Source: Mucidula mucida
Taxonomy: Eukaryota > Basidiomycota > Agaricomycetes > Agaricales > Physalacriaceae
NCBI GenBank assembly: GCA_015501055.1
Contig: JADNYV010000490.1
Location: forward strand, 1 to 25,454
Direction of reading: 5' to 3'
DNA: 25,454 nucleotides
Shown here: piece after piece, positions 1 through 9,286 of the stretch
How the letters are laid out: every line of letters starts with the position of its first letter
How positions within the stretch are numbered: the first letter of the stretch is position 1
Made by a program: the position numbers and the translations under genes
The notes under the pieces: model-generated
What the model was told of the DNA's origin: nothing
The model's input: the letters and a program-made list of their open reading frames with translations, nothing else
Database searches by the model: none

Positions 1-9
1 ATGACGGCT

Positions 10-47
10 CTGAGTCGGGATTTGAGTTGCCGTGCGACGAGATTGGA
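10..47 (+). pseudogene. 3' fragment of unidentified gene, copy 1 (duplication marker)
   Basis: About 38 bases match positions 2612-2649 with a single difference. In the shared frame both encode the peptide ESGFELPCDEIG. After this block the two copies diverge, and copy 1 reaches a stop within about a dozen codons. The matching block in copy 2 lies in an open frame that looks like a last exon. I infer that both blocks are remnants of the 3' end of one gene carried along in the tandem duplication that also contains the UbiA genes. Copy 1 begins beyond the left edge, so the intact parent could lie just outside. I do not recognise the family. Confidence 0.4.
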
Positions 48-336
48 GTTATCGATGGCTCACTTCGCCGGTCGTGATGTACTCTGGCGGATTTTGATAA
101 GCGAGCGCGCCGAAAGCTGGAAGGAAGTCTGCCGTTAATTGCGTCGCCGTGGCGCCCGCCGCCACACTCCATACTTATGAGTACCTGCCCAATCGCTTTA
201 TTAGACGAAGGATGGATACATACATGAATGGGTGGGCAAACTACCGCGCTGAACGTAAACTATCATGCAATAGCACCTTACTTTACAGAGTATATACAAC
301 TATCACCACTTTCGTACCCACTCACAGCGCGCACAC

Positions 337-850
337 TCACACTGGCGGGTGCACACCCACAGTGGTCCCTGCTGACACATGAAAATAATTGCCGAATTTG
401 GACAGCACGTTCATCCCCGCCACGCGCCCCTCATCCCGCCCCACCCGAGAACATATATATTCACCACTAACCGACCCTGGCAACCCTGAACTCTTCCTGC
501 TTCCATCTTCGGATTCCACTGCTTTCACGCATAGCAGTGTTGGCAGACTTTGAAATGCGCCCGCCTCCTTTACGGCGCGAAGGTGCTGGTTCAGATGCTC
601 CACATATGGCTCTAACTTGTCTTGGGGTACTATGGCGCACATAAAACCCACCCTCAAGCCGCCTGAAAGTGGTCGGTCCAGTTTCAACAGTCAAATACGG
701 ATCGGAGGAAAAAACTTCGTCTTGTGCAAGCGCTCTGGGCACTGCAGGCGCCCGCAGTCGTTGCTCTGCACTATTGCCATCAAGAAAAACGTGTATGGTG
801 TCCAAAAACCCCATCGTGACAGTACGCCCGTGTAACACGACACCCCGCAT
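337..850 (-). pseudogene. Possible hypothetical protein or relic, one apparent frameshift
   Basis: Two overlapping minus-strand frames look like one coding region split by one base. From the ATG at 850 the frame runs through GFLDTIHVFLDG and SSDPYLTVETGPTTFRRLEGGF. It then seems to continue in the neighbouring frame as MCAIVPQDKLEPYVEHLNQH and LPTLLCVKAVESEDGS. The change falls at a run of four T in the sense strand (plus about 643-648). Taken alone, the first frame gives 127 aa and the second an open frame to 337. The unit is not clearly present in the spacer upstream of UbiA copy 2. I recognise no domain. It could be a decayed gene, a sequencing error in a real gene, or chance. Confidence 0.25.
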
Positions 851-1158
851 GCTCTCTCTTACACTGTCGTGACGTCAACAAGCGAGAGCAATCGCACAGT
901 TTCTCAAAGCCACTGCGAGTGTATATGGGGATGCGGGCGCAACGATATCTAAATCTCTCAGTAATGCATCTACAGATCCAGATCTGTGCGGTTAACGCTT
1001 TGCTGTCAAGCGTAAGTGACCGCAATCTAATCCCGAATAGACACGATCGCGCTGACTTTGTGCGTCTAGAGAGACAGTCCGACTCGCATCACACAGCCGG
1101 CGAGGCTTTTTTTCGTTCCAAGTCTCAAGGACCTGCACGACAAAGCAGCGCCCAGACG
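851..1158. other. Spacer and UbiA copy 1 upstream region
   Basis: No gene is seen here. From about 919 to 1158 the sequence matches 3389-3614 upstream of UbiA copy 2, apart from small insertions and deletions. Upstream of 919 the two spacers have diverged or are unrelated. Confidence 0.6.
972..987. promoter_or_regulatory. Conserved dyad ACAGAT-N4-ATCTGT upstream of UbiA copy 1
   Basis: Six-base inverted arms flank CCAG. At the equivalent place upstream of copy 2 (3441-3456) both arms are kept but the four central bases changed to CTTA. The conserved block continues into GCGGTTAACGCTTT. Retention of the arms while the centre drifts suggests a dimeric DNA-binding protein, which is inference only. 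Confidence 0.35.
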
Positions 1159-1167
1159 TATATATAA
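1159..1167 (+). promoter_or_regulatory. TATA-like element, UbiA copy 1
   Basis: TATATATAA lies about 64 bases before the ATG at 1231. The matching site in copy 2 is TATATAA at 3615-3621, about 45 bases before its ATG. Position and conservation between copies support a core promoter role. Confidence 0.6.
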
Positions 1168-1230
1168 CCGTACACATGAATGCCATGAATACTCAGAATC
1201 TTACGGTTTCTACATCCAGTCGAACATAAC

Positions 1231-2430
1231 ATGTCTTCTCCTGTTGCTTCCTACTTTGCTCTTTCCGCCGAGGGTCCAGCGGCTCTCAAGTCGCTGAGGC
1301 AGTCCGTTCCCCCGAAGGTTTCGGCACTTCAGTCTTTGTTTGCAGTTCCCACTGCGACTGAGCTGCAAGCCTGCTGGGAACTTTGTCGTCTCCAGAACGG
1401 CATGGGGTGCGCCACTGTTTTCATTCCAGTCGGTAAATCGGTACTTGAATAGGACTTGATGAATGATACTCACTCAAGTTGCTTAGCTTGGTCTATCGCT
1501 ATGGTCTATCATGCGCAAGCCAATCTCACGGGTCTTGAGGCGCTTACACGTACCTTCGTCTACTTCTTCCTCTGCATTGGGATTAAATGCTTGGTACGTG
1601 ACCGCGTTCTTTCTTAACTCGTATATCAAAGATTAACTTGTGCTCGATTAGATCATGACCATTGATGATATCCTCGATTATGATATCGATGCCAACGTCG
1701 AGAGAACGAAGAAGCGCGCACTTCCCCGTGGAGCCATCTCCATCGAGCGCGCTTGGCTTTTCTTCGCGATGCAAGTCGTCGTCGGGGTTGCTTTAGCCTA
1801 TAAGGTTCTGAGTGCCGATGCGTAAGTCTCCGTGAGACGAGCGTGGTACATGATACTAACATCTACTTCAGTCTTGCCATTTCGATGACCGTTTGGCCAC
1901 TCTACATACTCTACCCCACCTGCAAGCGATGGATGTCGTTCGCACCAGTCCCTCTAGGAATCATGTTCAATATTGGTGTTTTCATGGGCTGGGCCGATCT
2001 CACCAAAGATGGCCGTGTCGCCTTTGACGCCCTCATGCCCATCTACATCGGCGCGCTCCTATGGACCATCACCTACGAGACCGTCTATCAGCATCAGGAC
2101 AAGGTCGATGATGTGAAGATTGGCATGAAATCACTAGCCATCTTCTGCGGAAGATACACGCTCCCTGTGTGCACCACCACGACTATTGGATTCGGCGCGC
2201 TGATGGCGTATGGTGGATGGGTCAATGGACATGGGTTCGTTTACTATACTGCTGTCGCCGCCGCCACGGCAATCCTCTTGAAGAACCTTATGATCACCGA
2301 CACCGACACACCCAAGCAGTGCATGGGCTTCTTCCTCCTTACACCCACCGTCGGAAACATCGTTCTTGGCGGGCTTGTTGTCGACGCAATCACTCACAGA
2401 ATCACCGAAGGCATTCCTCTTCTTCTCTAG
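1231..2430 (+). CDS. UbiA-family membrane prenyltransferase, copy 1 (intact)
   Basis: Four exons: 1231-1432, 1487-1593, 1652-1821 and 1872-2430. The introns are 54, 58 and 50 nt, all GT-AG, and the product is 345 aa. UbiA proteins are multi-pass membrane enzymes that move a prenyl group from a polyprenyl diphosphate to an aromatic or other acceptor, using two Asp-rich motifs that bind Mg-diphosphate. Motif one reads IDDILDYDID at about residues 107-116 and is followed by VERTKKRALPRG; the usual N of NDxxDxxxD is D here. Motif two reads YETVYQHQDKVDD at about 228-240, with E where YDT is common. Hydrophobic segments fit a multi-helix membrane protein. The N-terminus is short, with no clear mitochondrial presequence, so a specialised-metabolism enzyme seems likelier than ubiquinone synthesis. 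The acceptor is unknown. A damaged tandem copy follows downstream. Confidence 0.88.
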
Positions 2431-2552
2431 TCACCATTCCACCTTGTATACCCTTGTGTTACCATGAATATACCCGTTCCTGATGTGCATTCGTGAAGCG
2501 ACAAGTCTAATTCTACGCGAACTCGTCCCCGCAGATCATAGAGCTTTACCAT
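2431..2552. other. 3' flank of UbiA copy 1
   Basis: Short 3' region with no gene. It shares its AATATACC-type wording with the 3' flank of copy 2 (about 10081-10090), as expected for a duplicated terminator region. Confidence 0.4.
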
Positions 2553-2756
2553 ATGGGGAGCATTGGTCAGTTCCCGACACGGATGCCAGATCCGCAAGTG
2601 TATGGCGGCCCCGAGTCGGGATTTGAGTTGCCGTGCGACGAGATTGGGGCTCGGTCGTTTGAGCGAGACTCACAGGCTTCGGTAGTAGGCGGGGCGGACA
2701 AGTCCCGTCGTGCTTACTTGGAAACTTTCTGCTCATCGCGGGGCGCGGCGTAGCAC
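2553..2756 (+). pseudogene. Putative last-exon fragment of unidentified gene, copy 2
   Basis: A 66-codon open frame that stays open upstream to a CCCCGCAG acceptor-like site (about 2527-2534), so it looks like a terminal exon without its upstream exons. It contains the ESGFELPCDEIG peptide shared with positions 10-47, followed by RSFERDSQASVVGGADKSRR. Beyond the shared block, weak similarity to about 110-170 continues, including GGAA and CACAC..CATAC stretches, consistent with an old duplication. I find no catalytic motif and do not recognise the family. It marks the left border of the second duplication unit. Confidence 0.4.
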
Positions 2757-3388
2757 ACCGCATACGATGTACTTTCCAACATCGATGTTTAGTCGTACGG
2801 TAGACATGCATGTCTCATCAAACCAGCACCAAGTCAAGCTCTACGTCAAAAGCTTCACTCTGTATACGCGTATGCTCCACGAGCGCTTCGAACTTGGACA
2901 GTGGCTCTGAGAGGCGCTTAGTCCTGTACAAATGACTTCCCTACCATATCACAGATGCCTACACCTTTGAGATCAATACGGGAGGTACCTTCTGAGAAAA
3001 TAGTCTTTACTCATGAAGATGCAGCTTAAGAGGAGTCGAGGGAGTTCATTACAGGAGGTCATTTTCGGAACTTGCCGGGTATGAGATTGATAAGATAATG
3101 ATTAGCCTCTGACTACTTCTTGCTTCTGACCTCCACTATGCTATACCCTTTGTCGCCTTGGAGAACGCGCAATGACCGGAAAAAATCTGCTTTGAAAGGA
3201 CATCAGGCTCCTGCGGTGCCAGTCTAAGGCTTGTACTGCGCCTGCCACAAAAAACGCAGCAAACACACGGATTGTGTCACTGAACAGCGTAATACGCCAT
3301 GCAACACGGGACTGCACCTTTGCCCTCTCTGCCGGGCCCTGACACCAAACGTATTCGTGCGCACTGCGGTACGCTATACCGCCGGGAC
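2757..3388. other. Spacer between gene fragment and UbiA copy 2 promoter
   Basis: No gene, repeat or RNA that I can support. The open frames are short and show no recognisable motif. Confidence 0.5.
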
Positions 3389-3440
3389 TATAAGGGGATA
3401 CGGGCGCAACGATATCTAAAATCTCTTAGCGAGTTCATCT

Positions 3441-3456
3441 ACAGATCTTAATCTGT
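3441..3456. promoter_or_regulatory. Conserved dyad ACAGAT-N4-ATCTGT upstream of UbiA copy 2
   Basis: Counterpart of the site at 972-987. The arms are identical and the centre is CTTA instead of CCAG. It lies 210 bases before the ATG, against 244 in copy 1. Confidence 0.35.
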
Positions 3457-3614
3457 GCGGTTAACGCTTTACTGTCAATCGTAAGTGACCGCAATCTAAA
3501 TCCAAATAGACATGATCGCGCCGACTTTATGCGTTCAGAAAGACAGTCCGACCACACACAACCGGTCAAGGTTTTTTCGTTCCAAGTCTCAAGACAAAGC
3601 AGCGCCCAGACGCG

Positions 3615-3621
3615 TATATAA
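3615..3621 (+). promoter_or_regulatory. TATA-like element, UbiA copy 2
   Basis: TATATAA lies in the same context as the copy 1 site, after CGCCCAGACG. It suggests that the promoter of the broken copy may still be functional. Confidence 0.55.
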
Positions 3622-4509
3622 CAATGCCATGAATCCTCAGAATTCTACATCCAGTCGAGCATAACATGTCTTCTCCTGTTGCTTCCTACTTTGCTCTTTC
3701 CGCCCAGGCGCTAGCGGGTCTCAAGTCGCTGAGGCGGTCTGTTCCCTCGAAGGTTTCGGGCCTTCAGTCTCTGTTTGCAGTCCCGACTGCGACTGAGCTG
3801 CAGGCTTGCTGGGAACTTTGTCGTCTCCAGAACGGCATGGGGTGCGCCACTGTCTTTATTCCAGTCGGTAAGTCGGCACTTGAATAGGACTCGACGAATG
3901 ATACTGACTGGAAGTCTTTAGCTTGGTCTATCGCTATGGTCTACCATGCGCAAGCCAACCTGACTGGTCTCGAGGCTCTTATACGTGCTTTCGTCTACTT
4001 CTTTCTCTGCATCGGAATCAAATGTTTGGTACGTGACCGCGTTTTGATATGCAATTTCATCAGAGATTGACGTTTCCTTGAATAGATCATGACCATCGAT
4101 GATATCCTCGACTATGATATTGATGCGAACGTTGAGAGAACGAAGAAGCGTGCTCTTCCCCGCGGGGCCATCTCTATCGAGCGGGCATGGCTCTTCTTTG
4201 CGATGCAAGTAGTCCTTGGCATTGCTTTGGGCGAACAAGGTCTTGAGTCCTAATGCGTAAGTTTCATAACGTCTTCGTTTCTTTGCCGAATTCTAATCAA
4301 TCATTCAGTCTCGCCATCTCGATGACAGTCTGGCCACTCTACGTTTTATACCCCACCTGCAAGCGATGGATGTCATTCGCACCAGTCCCTCTAGGACTCA
4401 TGTTCAACATCGGCATCTTCATGGGCTGGGCTGATCTCACCAAAGATGGTCGGGTCGCCTTTGACGCCCTCATGCCCATCTACATCGGCGCGCTCCTGTG
4501 GACCATCAC

Positions 4510-4514
4510 GTACG
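4510..4514. repeat. Target-site duplication GTACG, left
   Basis: GTACG directly precedes the left LTR (TGTTAG...) and recurs at 9689-9693 directly after the right LTR (...CACGACA). Five-base duplications are standard for copia integration. Confidence 0.93.
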
Positions 4515-4779
4515 TGTTAGGAACTAGGCAGGGTGTAAGTATCAATGTATTCTCAGTACGTCGTAGCTGTACTATACCTAGGCAGGGTGTAAGTATCAAT
4601 GTATTCTACAATGTATAGTCAGCCTAGGTCCAATGTGATTCGCAGCGAGTGGCTTACCTCAGTACGTCGTAGCTGTACTGAGGAAAGCCCAACACGCGCA
4701 TGTTCCTTTCATCTCGTCGCGTCGATATCTCCGCTATCTCCGTTCCTCCGAAATCTCCGTGTTGCTCTTCACCACGACA
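4515..4779 (-). repeat. 3' LTR of the copia element
   Basis: 265 bp, TG...CA ends, identical by eye to 9424-9688. It contains a 30-bp direct repeat (4524-4553 and 4578-4607), a 22-bp direct repeat (4552-4573 and 4658-4679) and a strong hairpin at 4651-4689. Confidence 0.95.
4651..4689. repeat. Long hairpin inside the LTR
   Basis: Arms 4651-4665 and 4675-4689 are complementary over 15 bases with one A-A mismatch, around a 9-base loop. The core arms are CCTCAGTAC and GTACTGAGG. The right LTR carries the same hairpin at 9560-9598. It might form in element RNA and affect 3' end formation or packaging, which is inference. Confidence 0.6.
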
Positions 4780-4788
4780 CTCCTCCTC
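4780..4788 (-). promoter_or_regulatory. Polypurine tract of the copia element
   Basis: In element sense GAGGAGGAG directly abuts the 3' LTR, the expected place for plus-strand DNA priming. It overlaps the TGA stop of the polyprotein (4787-4789), so the reading frame runs to the very edge of the LTR. Confidence 0.8.
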
Positions 4789-7700
4789 AACGCGGAGAGG
4801 GTACAATTCCCATCCAACCTCTCATCTTTTCGAACACCGTGGTTGGCAGCGCCTTTGTGAAAGCATCCGCAACATTGTCCTTGGTGGGTACATCAACGAA
4901 GTGGACAATGCCTCGTTCGCTGCACTCTCGGCTGTAGTGATGTTGGACTTCGATGTGCTTGACTCTTTGGTGGAACGACGGGTCTTCGGTGAGGATTCTG
5001 GCGCCGCGGTTATCGATGAAGATGACAGTTGGATTCTTCTGTTCCTGGTTCAGGCCTTGTAGAAGGTTTCGGATCCAGACTGCCTCTTTTGTTGCCGGCG
5101 CCGCTGCCATATATTCTGCTTCTGTGGACGACGTCGCCGTTGTAGCTTGCTTTTTCGACATCCATGAAACAAGGCCCGATCCCAGGGAGAAGCAGTAGCC
5201 GGAGACTGATCGTCGCGTATCCGGGCAGTTAGCGTAATCGGAGTCGGTAAATCCGGTGAGTCGCGCTACGTTTTCTCCACCCAGTTCCAGCTCGAAGTCT
5301 CGTGTACCTTTTAGGTACTTGACAACGTGCAGCGCCGCTTTCCAGTGCGTTTCTCCGTGTCCGCTGTTGAAACGACTGAGCGTGCTTACAGCATGCATGA
5401 TATCGGGACGAGTGGATATTGCGAGGTACATGAGGACACCCACAAGCTGGCGGTATGGCTGCTTTGCGGCTTGACGTCCCTCCTCCTCAGATTGTGGGAG
5501 GTCTCGTTTGGTGAGTCGTGTATTAGGTGGAAGAGGTGTTTTGGTTGGGTTCGCGTCGGCGCAGTTGAACTCTCTGATGATGCGATCGATAAGCGCCTTC
5601 TGTGAGAGATAGACCTTCTTCTTCTCTCTGTCGCGACGGACGGCCCACCCAATAACGAAGTTCGCGTCGGCTCTGGATATCTGCCATTTTGACTGTAGCT
5701 CCTCTTCAAATCGGACTTCCTCCTCCGCACTGCTTGCGGCTACGGTGAAGTCGTCGACATGGACAGCTGCAAATATGGTACCGGACTCGCGTTTCCGATA
5801 GTAGATGCAGTGCTCGACGCTAAGCTGAGTGAATCCTAGTTCCTTCATTGTTGCGTCCATTGTCTTGTTCCAAATTCGCCCGCCTTGCTTCATGCCATAC
5901 AATCCCTTCTTCAGTTGCCATACCCAGTCCTCCTTTCCAGCTTCCTCGAAACCCTTTGGTTGTTCCATCCAGGTGGTTTCGTCGAGGTCGCCGTATAGGT
6001 ACGCCGTCTTCACATCGAGTTGTGTGAGTTCGTAATCGAGAGCACCGGCTAGGTGGAAAAGGACGCGTAGGGACTCTGCACGAGCTGTTGGTGAGGTTGT
6101 CTTTGTGTAGTCCTTCCCATATATCATTTCGAACCCACGCAGAACATACCTCGCCTTGTACCTTGACACATTGCCAAGTGCGTCGCGTTTTGTTCTGAAG
6201 ACAAACTTGCCCCGCATCACTTTGCGGCCTTTTGGGACAGTGGATCGTGGAACAAGATCATAGACACCCATGTCTTGGATGGATTTGAGCTCCTCCTGAA
6301 TCGCGGCATGCCACTCTGCAGATTGGTCGCTCTCCAGCGCTTCTTTCGTTGACTTGGGCTCTTCTGGGAATTCGAGATTGATATTTTCATCTTCAGTTAA
6401 CGTGGCGAGGACGATCCCGTCAATCAGTGCGTGAACATCGTCTTCGTTTGGGATGTGTTCTTGACGTGCGCGTTTTCTTGCTTCTCGATCAGCGCGGAGC
6501 CTGTTCCCCGCGTCAGTAGACTCCCTGACTGCCTTCCTGATACGTTCTTCGAGTCCTGCTTGCTTCTCTCTTTGACTCCTGCGGGGTATTCGGACATCTG
6601 GATCGGGATCGGAAACATTGCCGCCGTCTTCTCCTAGATTGTCTTCGTCTTCCTCGCCATCGCTGCTGTCATCATCTTCGTCTTCATCATCACTCTCTTC
6701 AATCAGTACGGGCATCTTGTCCTCGTCATCATCATCATCATCGGCATTGACTATGCGTCCGGGCTGTAGTGGCGTTGCGTGTTTCTGGTGCGACTCGATA
6801 AACTCGACGTGGTATGACGTGACTACACGATGTGTCTGTCGATGGTAGCAGATGTAAGCTTTTGAGTTGGACGAATACCCAATTAGCTGACACTCGAGTG
6901 AACGGTCATAGATCTTGGGGTTGTGCTTGTTCTGGATCAGAACGAATGCCTTGCACCCTATCTCGCGGAGATGCGCCAGGTTTGGTTTGACGCCGTACCA
7001 TGCTTCATATGGAGTCATTTTGTTCTGGTACGTCGTCGGACGTCTCTGCGCCACATAACCCGCGGTCTCCACAAAATAGTCCCATAGATATGCCGGTGCT
7101 TTGCACTCTGCCATCATTGCTCTTCCCAGTTCGAATACTGTGCGGTGACGGCGTTCAGCAATACCGTTGTGCGCGGAAGTGTATGGTGCGGTGACTTGCA
7201 GTTTTGTGCCGGTTTTTGCTAACCAGTCGCGCATTTGGTCGCTTTTTAGTTCGCCTCCGTCGGTTCTGTATATGCCGACCTCTTCATTGCACTCGAGCTT
7301 CCTCTCCTTCTCCCATCTTTGAAGTTCAGAGAACGCCTGGTCTTTCGTTCGCAACGGTATGCACCACGTCATGTCTGTATATTCATCGACTAGTTCCATT
7401 GAATAACGATTGTGTCGCTTGGATTCTACCGCCTCCGGCCCCGTAAGATCAACACATACGACTCCCAGCTTTCGCTTTGACCGCTCATTCTCCCTTGTTT
7501 TGGCCACGGGCGTGCGTGTCTGCTTTCCAAGAATGCAAGATTCGCATGAGGGTGGGTTTTCGGAGAAGTCGACTGGCATACCTTTTGCCATAGCGCGTTG
7601 GGCCATCTTCTTGATTGTGGAGATGCCGATATGGCCGAGGCGTCCATGCCAGGTGCGAAGGTTAGCCGTGTTTGTGTTGGCATTGGCTGCGGCGGCAATG

Positions 7701-9286
7701 GGATTGGAAGTGGGTGCTGTCTTGGTGACAGTGTGCTTGACACGGGGAAGTATTGCGCCGTTTAGAGTGTACAGCTTCTTGCTGTGGCGAGTTCCCGTCG
7801 CGACGACTGCTTTGCTGGTCTTGCTCCTAATACAGAATCCAGCATCGTCGAAGTCGGCGGTATAGCCGTTGTCGCAGATCTTGCCAATGGACATGAGTCG
7901 GATTGTCGCCTGAGGAACGTATAAGACATCGCGGAGGATGAGAGTGGCGCCTTTCGCCTGGCGGATGTGGATGTCTCCGATGCCCCTTGCCTCGATGTAG
8001 TTTCCTCCGACGCCCCAGATTTTCTGTGGTGGGATGGCATGTAGAGTGTGAAAATCTTCGCGTACTGGCGAGACGTGTACCGTCGCTCCTGAGTCCCCGG
8101 CAAAAGGTCCACAGTCTGCAATATTGAGTACGGTGTACTGATTCGTCTGAAGGGCGACGGGTGTACTAGCATCGTCGACGGTGTAGCCCGGTTTCAGATG
8201 GTGCTTCCAATCAATGGACACTCTGGCGACGTCGGCGAGCATAGAAAACTCGGACGACTCAGAGCCACGACGTGCGTGTTGGGCGGCGTATATCTCCTCG
8301 AGCTCGGAGTTTGGTGTCACAAACGCGGTGGCGGCTGTTTGCTCCTCCTCGACCATGGTAAAGTAGACGGTTTTACCGGCGGAGTCTTTGAACGCGAACC
8401 GTGGCTTGTTTGGATCTGGCGGTTTGGGAGTTGACGTAGTTGTGTTGGCAGAGGAGGAAGGAGAGGGGGAGGGGGAGTTCTTCTCGCGTCGCGCAGCCCT
8501 CTTCTTCAACACCTCATCACGTTTGCCTTCCATGGCCCCGCCTCTTCCCCAGCATTCATCCGTTCTGTGACGACCTCCACATGTCTCACATAGACCGTTC
8601 TGCCCATGAGTGTGGCCCTTGCCTTTGCTGTGCGACTTCTGTGTCAGCGCCGCATTCGCTTTCTCCTCTTCCGCCTCCTTCTTTAGCTCGTCCTTCAGAC
8701 GCAGGGTCTCCTTCTCGAGTGACGCGACGATATCGGCGGCAGTGGACTTGTCGTTGTCTTCGTGCTTCTCGCGGACGTGTTTGAGATCCGAACACAGGGC
8801 GCGAAGTAGGACGACGCGCGCCAGCGTTTCCGCATCAAGAGTGCCGATCTCGAAGATCTGCTTGCAGATGTCACGGACTCTATTCGCGGTGGTGACCATG
8901 TCTTCGTCGCGGTAGATGTTGGCGGATAGGGCGTCGTCTAAGAGGGAGGGCTGAGTTGACGATTTCTGTCTGTGGCGTTTTTCGAGCTCCTTCCAGATCT
9001 CGTTCGCGGTTGTGCACTTGCAGTTGTCGCGCAGGTAGTCTCTCTCCGAGGCAGCAATGTTCATGCGAATCATCGCTTGCGCAATACTGTCATTCTTGGT
9101 CCAGATCGCGAGATTGGCTGCATCGGACGCGTCGGGCTTCGATACGTCGCCGGTGACATACTCTTTGCTGCCGGCGATGAGGAACGCGTCGAGGGCGCTT
9201 TCGTTCCATCGGACGTAGTTCTTCTTGTTGAGGTCGAGGGCTTCTAGACCCGTTATCGTTTTAGCTTTGATAGCCTCGAGTGGCAT
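4787..9286 (-). CDS. Ty1/copia Gag-Pol polyprotein, intact
   Basis: 1499 aa in a single frame. Gag covers about residues 1-300, with a C-X2-C-X3-H-X4-C zinc knuckle at 233-245, one residue shorter in the middle than the usual CCHC box. The aspartic protease has DSG at 398-400. The integrase has an HHCC zinc site (H547, H552, C581, C584) and a catalytic triad D613, D676, E711. An acidic linker rich in D and E covers about 849-889. Reverse transcriptase has LDVKTAYLYGDL around D1091 and the active site VHVDD at 1175-1179. RNase H has D1348, E1389 and D1425. All key residues are present. Since there is one frame and no stop or shift, Gag must be separated from Pol by proteolysis or at the RNA level. 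The product would form virus-like particles and copy and integrate the element. Confidence 0.95.
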   Translation of the reverse strand: MPLEAIKAKTITGLEALDLNKKNYVRWNESALDAFLIAGSKEYVTGDVSKPDASDAANLAIWTKNDSIAQAMIRMNIAASERDYLRDNCKCTTANEIWKELEKRHRQKSSTQPSLLDDALSANIYRDEDMVTTANRVRDICKQIFEIGTLDAETLARVVLLRALCSDLKHVREKHEDNDKSTAADIVASLEKETLRLKDELKKEAEEEKANAALTQKSHSKGKGHTHGQNGLCETCGGRHRTDECWGRGGAMEGKRDEVLKKRAARREKNSPSPSPSSSANTTTSTPKPPDPNKPRFAFKDSAGKTVYFTMVEEEQTAATAFVTPNSELEEIYAAQHARRGSESSEFSMLADVARVSIDWKHHLKPGYTVDDASTPVALQTNQYTVLNIADCGPFAGDSGATVHVSPVREDFHTLHAIPPQKIWGVGGNYIEARGIGDIHIRQAKGATLILRDVLYVPQATIRLMSIGKICDNGYTADFDDAGFCIRSKTSKAVVATGTRHSKKLYTLNGAILPRVKHTVTKTAPTSNPIAAAANANTNTANLRTWHGRLGHIGISTIKKMAQRAMAKGMPVDFSENPPSCESCILGKQTRTPVAKTRENERSKRKLGVVCVDLTGPEAVESKRHNRYSMELVDEYTDMTWCIPLRTKDQAFSELQRWEKERKLECNEEVGIYRTDGGELKSDQMRDWLAKTGTKLQVTAPYTSAHNGIAERRHRTVFELGRAMMAECKAPAYLWDYFVETAGYVAQRRPTTYQNKMTPYEAWYGVKPNLAHLREIGCKAFVLIQNKHNPKIYDRSLECQLIGYSSNSKAYICYHRQTHRVVTSYHVEFIESHQKHATPLQPGRIVNADDDDDDEDKMPVLIEESDDEDEDDDSSDGEEDEDNLGEDGGNVSDPDPDVRIPRRSQREKQAGLEERIRKAVRESTDAGNRLRADREARKRARQEHIPNEDDVHALIDGIVLATLTEDENINLEFPEEPKSTKEALESDQSAEWHAAIQEELKSIQDMGVYDLVPRSTVPKGRKVMRGKFVFRTKRDALGNVSRYKARYVLRGFEMIYGKDYTKTTSPTARAESLRVLFHLAGALDYELTQLDVKTAYLYGDLDETTWMEQPKGFEEAGKEDWVWQLKKGLYGMKQGGRIWNKTMDATMKELGFTQLSVEHCIYYRKRESGTIFAAVHVDDFTVAASSAEEEVRFEEELQSKWQISRADANFVIGWAVRRDREKKKVYLSQKALIDRIIREFNCADANPTKTPLPPNTRLTKRDLPQSEEEGRQAAKQPYRQLVGVLMYLAISTRPDIMHAVSTLSRFNSGHGETHWKAALHVVKYLKGTRDFELELGGENVARLTGFTDSDYANCPDTRRSVSGYCFSLGSGLVSWMSKKQATTATSSTEAEYMAAAPATKEAVWIRNLLQGLNQEQKNPTVIFIDNRGARILTEDPSFHQRVKHIEVQHHYSRECSERGIVHFVDVPTKDNVADAFTKALPTTVFEKMRGWMGIVPSPR

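Noticed and set aside
6618..6848. Serine-rich plus frame
   Set aside because: It is the complement of the acidic Asp/Glu-rich linker of Gag-Pol.
7110..7160. GTTCGAAT word resembling a tRNA B box
   Set aside because: It lies inside the integrase coding sequence and no acceptor stem or A box surrounds it.
4953..8784. Plus-strand open frames across the copia region
   Set aside because: They are shadows of the Gag-Pol gene on the other strand; no motif and no splice logic.
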